The notes under the pieces are model-generated. The model was given only the letters and a program-made list of their open reading frames with translations, was not told where the DNA came from and made no database searches. Shown here one piece after another: positions 61,670 through 64,000 of a DNA stretch of 64,000 nt. The DNA is taken from NCBI GenBank assembly GCA_963711255.1, contig CAVQDO010000034.1, positions 15,676 through 79,675 of the forward strand. Direction: 5' to 3'. The DNA comes from GCA-2746365 sp963711255. Its GTDB lineage: Bacteria; Pseudomonadota; Gammaproteobacteria; SZUA-229. Made by a program: the position numbers and the translations under genes. Each line of letters starts with the position of its first letter. Position 1 is the stretch's first letter.

Positions 61670-63172
61670 ATGTTATCAGATCTTGAAACTGCAGAAAATC
61701 CAGATACTCTGGAACGAATCGTCATCAATCCGCTTACACGTGTTGAAGGCCATGGCAAAGTCACCCTGTTACAGGACGAAAACCTGAACATCAAACAGGC
61801 GCGACTGCATATATCCGAGTTTCGCGGTTTTGAAAAATTCATCCAGGGCCGGCCCTACTGGGAATTACCCGTACTGGTGCAACGTCTATGCGGTATCTGT
61901 CCGGTTAGCCACCACCTTGCTGCCGCCAAAGCCTGTGACATGATTGTTGGCAGCAGTGAACTTACGGCGACGGCAGAAAAAATACGCCGGCTGATGCATT
62001 TTGGACAGACCCTGCAATCGCACGCCCTGCACTTTTTCCACCTGTGTTCGCCAGACCTGCTGTTTGGTTTCGATGATGACGTGCGTCACCGTAATATCGT
62101 TGGTGTTATTGAAGACAACCCTGAAATTGCTCAGCAGGGAGTGCTGCTGCGTAAATACGGCCAGGAAGTGATACGAATCACCTCGGGTAAGCGCATTCAC
62201 GGTACCGGTGCAATTCCAGGCGGTGTTAATAAGTCTTTAAGCAAAAGTGAAATCAAGTATCTCAGGCAGGATATCCCTGAAATTATCGTTATGGCGCAAC
62301 AGGCGGTGGCACTGGTTAAAAAAATATTCTTTGAACACTACGACTATCATATGGAATTTGCCAGCATCGACAGCAATATGATGAGCATGGTGAACGATGC
62401 CGGTGCTTTTGAACTTTATCATGGCGGTTTACGCTGCAAAGATGTTCAGGGAAATATGATATTCGACCATGCCGATTACCGCCGCTATGGCGACTTCATC
62501 AAGGAAGGCGTAAAAAACTGGAGTTACATGAAATTCCCTTTTATTACTTCAATCGGTGAAGAAACAGGCTGGTATCGCGTAGGCCCGCTGGCGCGCGTCA
62601 ATAACTGTGATTATTTTTCAACACCGCTGGCTGAAAAAGAACGCCTGGAATTTGTCGCCGTGGCTGAGGGTAAACCGGTGCAGTCAACACTGGCATTTCA
62701 CTGGGCACGGTTAATCGAGTTGTTGCACTGCGCAGAAGCCATTGAAGAGCTGCTGCAGGACAATGATCTCACAGGCACTGATTTAATGAACAAGGGAGAA
62801 TTGCAGTCATGCGGTATAGGTGTCATTGAAGCGCCGCGCGGTACGCTGTTTCATCATTATGAAATCGATAGTGACGGCATTGTAGAGAAGGCAAACCTTA
62901 TCGTTTCTACAACCAATAATAACCAGGCCATGAATGAATCTGTGCGCAAGGTTGCCAACCAGTATCTTTCTGGCAATAAGCTAACCGAGGCCCTGCTTAA
63001 TCAGGTCGAAGTTGCCGTTCGTGCTTATGACCCCTGCCTCTCGTGCGCAACACACGCCATGGGTAAAATGCCTTTACAAGTTGACCTGGTCAATAAAAAC
63101 AATGAACTGCTGGATCGCCTGGAAAAAAGAGTCAATGGTGAGATTCAGCGAACTATGCAGCCGAACCGCTAA
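61670..63172 (+). CDS. hoxH: NAD-reducing [NiFe] hydrogenase large subunit HoxH
   Basis: The 500-residue catalytic subunit with the NiFe site. Metal-binding motifs: L1 RLCGICPVSHHLAAAKACD (Cys74, Cys77) and L2 DPCLSCATHAMG (Cys456, Cys459), plus RVEGHGKV near the start. The C-terminus continues 38 residues beyond the His of L2, which is the peptide removed by the maturation protease (hoxW, next gene). The extension is longer than the 24 residues of R. eutropha HoxH. All four nickel ligands are present, so the enzyme should be active once Hyp proteins, not in this window, supply the metal centre. Confidence 0.97.
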   Translation: MLSDLETAENPDTLERIVINPLTRVEGHGKVTLLQDENLNIKQARLHISEFRGFEKFIQGRPYWELPVLVQRLCGICPVSHHLAAAKACDMIVGSSELTATAEKIRRLMHFGQTLQSHALHFFHLCSPDLLFGFDDDVRHRNIVGVIEDNPEIAQQGVLLRKYGQEVIRITSGKRIHGTGAIPGGVNKSLSKSEIKYLRQDIPEIIVMAQQAVALVKKIFFEHYDYHMEFASIDSNMMSMVNDAGAFELYHGGLRCKDVQGNMIFDHADYRRYGDFIKEGVKNWSYMKFPFITSIGEETGWYRVGPLARVNNCDYFSTPLAEKERLEFVAVAEGKPVQSTLAFHWARLIELLHCAEAIEELLQDNDLTGTDLMNKGELQSCGIGVIEAPRGTLFHHYEIDSDGIVEKANLIVSTTNNNQAMNESVRKVANQYLSGNKLTEALLNQVEVAVRAYDPCLSCATHAMGKMPLQVDLVNKNNELLDRLEKRVNGEIQRTMQPNR

Positions 63173-63181
63173 GAATTTCAT

Positions 63182-63685
63182 GTGAATACACAGCATGCTC
63201 CGATACTGGTATTTGCCTTCGGCAACCCGTCACGCGGTGATGATGCACTGGGCCCGGACCTGTATGCACTGCTGGAAAAAAATAAACAGGATGACCATGC
63301 ATTAAATGATGTCGATCTGCTAATTGATTTTCAGTTACAGATTGAACATACAACTGACCTGGAACAACGCAAAGCGATTATCTTTATCGATGCCAGTGTC
63401 AGCTGTGAATCGCCCTTTGAATTTCAGCCGCTATGGCCACAGCGCGATGACAGTTATACCTCGCATGCCATGAGTCCGGCCGCAGTGCTGGCGGTGTATC
63501 AGCAGATCCATCAGTATGCCCCACCGCCGTCTTATCTTTTGACGGTACGCGGTTACCAGTTTAATCTTGGTGATGCTTTATCCAGCCAGGCTAGAACAAA
63601 CTTGCAACAGGCTTATGACTTTAGCAAAAAATTACTCAGCCTGGATATTGAGCAGTGGCCGGATAACATTTCTCAATGCGCCTGA
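63182..63685 (+). CDS. hoxW: HoxH maturation endopeptidase HoxW
   Basis: A 167-residue HycI/HoxW-family protease that removes the HoxH C-terminal extension after nickel insertion. The start ILVFAFGNPSRGDDALGPDL holds the metal-binding Asp, and the AIIFIDASVS segment and the SHAMSPAAVLAVYQQI region with its His match the family. Starts with GTG nine bases after the hoxH stop, so it is in the same operon. Last hox gene; HoxI and Hyp genes are not seen. Confidence 0.93.
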   Translation: MNTQHAPILVFAFGNPSRGDDALGPDLYALLEKNKQDDHALNDVDLLIDFQLQIEHTTDLEQRKAIIFIDASVSCESPFEFQPLWPQRDDSYTSHAMSPAAVLAVYQQIHQYAPPPSYLLTVRGYQFNLGDALSSQARTNLQQAYDFSKKLLSLDIEQWPDNISQCA

Positions 63686-63687
63686 TT

Positions 63688-63999
63688 CTATTTGTTACCG
63701 GTAATACCTGCGGTCAGCGCAAAGCGCATAGCCTCTTCCATGCTCATATCTAAAGGCCGCACATGCTCACTGGAAATAAAAACAGTAAAACCGCCAATCA
63801 TATAACTCATCGGCAGGTATACCAGTACCTTGTCCTGACCGCGAAATGACTCTGGCAGACGTTTTTCATCAGATTGAGTGATAAAGCCGATCATTTCTAC
63901 ACCATTGTAAGTTACCGCAACTACCTGCTGCAGTTCTCCTTTATTGGGCGTAAAGAAATCAAATAGATCACGTATCGCTCTATAAACTGTTTTAATGAG
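63688..63999 (-). CDS. DUF502 family membrane protein (partial, start outside window)
   Basis: C-terminal part of a minus-strand gene that enters from the right edge; about 103 codons are visible, reading LIKTVYRAIRDLFDFFTPN, then VTYNGVEMIGFIT, VLVYLPMSYMIGGFTVFIS and LDMSMEEAMRFALTAGI. The order and spacing match the DUF502 (two-helix membrane protein) C-terminus. Its N-terminal helices are off the window. Function unknown. It is convergent with hoxW, two bases apart, so it marks the end of the hox operon. Confidence 0.85.
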   Translation of the reverse strand, partial: LIKTVYRAIRDLFDFFTPNKGELQQVVAVTYNGVEMIGFITQSDEKRLPESFRGQDKVLVYLPMSYMIGGFTVFISSEHVRPLDMSMEEAMRFALTAGITGNK

Positions 64000-64000
64000 G

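Noticed and set aside
1..64000. tRNA, rRNA, CRISPR array, prophage or IS elements
   Set aside because: I looked through the gaps and found no cloverleaf-like or CCA-ended segment, no regularly spaced repeats with unique spacers, and no transposase, integrase or phage structural protein.

Overview
The window looks like a chromosomal segment of a Gammaproteobacterium of moderate GC content. The evidence is the queA-tgt-yajC-secD-secF order, the YbiT-type ABC-F protein, RapA, PpnP, SelO, and an aa3-type oxidase assembly cluster with a DUF2909 gene inserted in reverse. An NAD-reducing [NiFe] hydrogenase (HoxFUYHW), a c-type cytochrome lipoprotein and DsrE/rhodanese proteins suggest a respiratory, possibly facultatively lithotrophic lifestyle. 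I cannot name the genus from sequence alone. I saw no tRNA, rRNA, CRISPR array, transposase, integrase or phage gene.

Layout. 1-5.2 kb: 3' part of a cytochrome c oxidase cluster (ctaG, subunit III, DUF2909, SURF1, a thioredoxin-fold membrane protein, what looks like a collapsed ctaA, ctaB, SCO). 5.3-11.1 kb: the queA-tgt-yajC-secD-secF operon on the minus strand, with a REP-like palindrome between queA and tgt. 11.2-15.1 kb: rhodanese and heavy-metal-binding genes, ppnP, a cytochrome c lipoprotein, selO and a DsbA-like protein. 15.1-23.2 kb: a large secreted adhesin-like protein, a DUF1631 protein, and a minus-strand group trhO - frameshifted SemiSWEET - GST - Xre/MbcA-like antitoxin. 23.4-26.3 kb: two transporters followed by a gene-free pair of inverted structured repeats. 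26.3-32.8 kb: rapA, dsrE-like, a DEAD-box helicase, a PDZ protein and a CnoX/YbbN-like co-chaperone.

32.9-39.3 kb holds the first unusual locus, all on the minus strand: a secreted M48 metalloprotease with TPR-like repeats, a divergent sigma-factor-like protein, a membrane protein resembling a zinc-binding anti-sigma factor, an exported caspase-like protease, an outer-membrane barrel (frameshifted) and a DUF4384 lipoprotein. It reads as a possible envelope-sensing and proteolysis module under its own sigma/anti-sigma pair. 39.4-44.2 kb: a frameshifted lipoprotein gene, a lipase, a repeat-rich secreted protein and an alpha/beta hydrolase.

44.5-51.2 kb holds the second: an RpfF-type DSF (diffusible signal factor) synthase candidate with both catalytic glutamates. 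It is divergent from an acyl carrier protein, a ketosynthase and a cyclopropane-synthase-like methyltransferase, is followed by a PlsC-like acyltransferase, and lies near a membrane GGDEF-EAL protein. No RpfC/RpfG/RpfR partner is visible. This may be a fatty-acid signal system with its own acyl-chain-tailoring genes and a c-di-GMP output.

51.2-58.3 kb: DUF2279 protein, rhlE, ybiT, NYN-domain protein, a response regulator with a degenerate GGDEF domain, and pdxH. 58.4-63.7 kb: hoxF-hoxU-hoxY-hoxH-hoxW, then the 3' part of a DUF502 gene entering from the right edge.

Four genes carry single-base frameshifts or an internal deletion. Either this lineage is losing accessory genes or the assembly contains indel errors; raw reads would decide.
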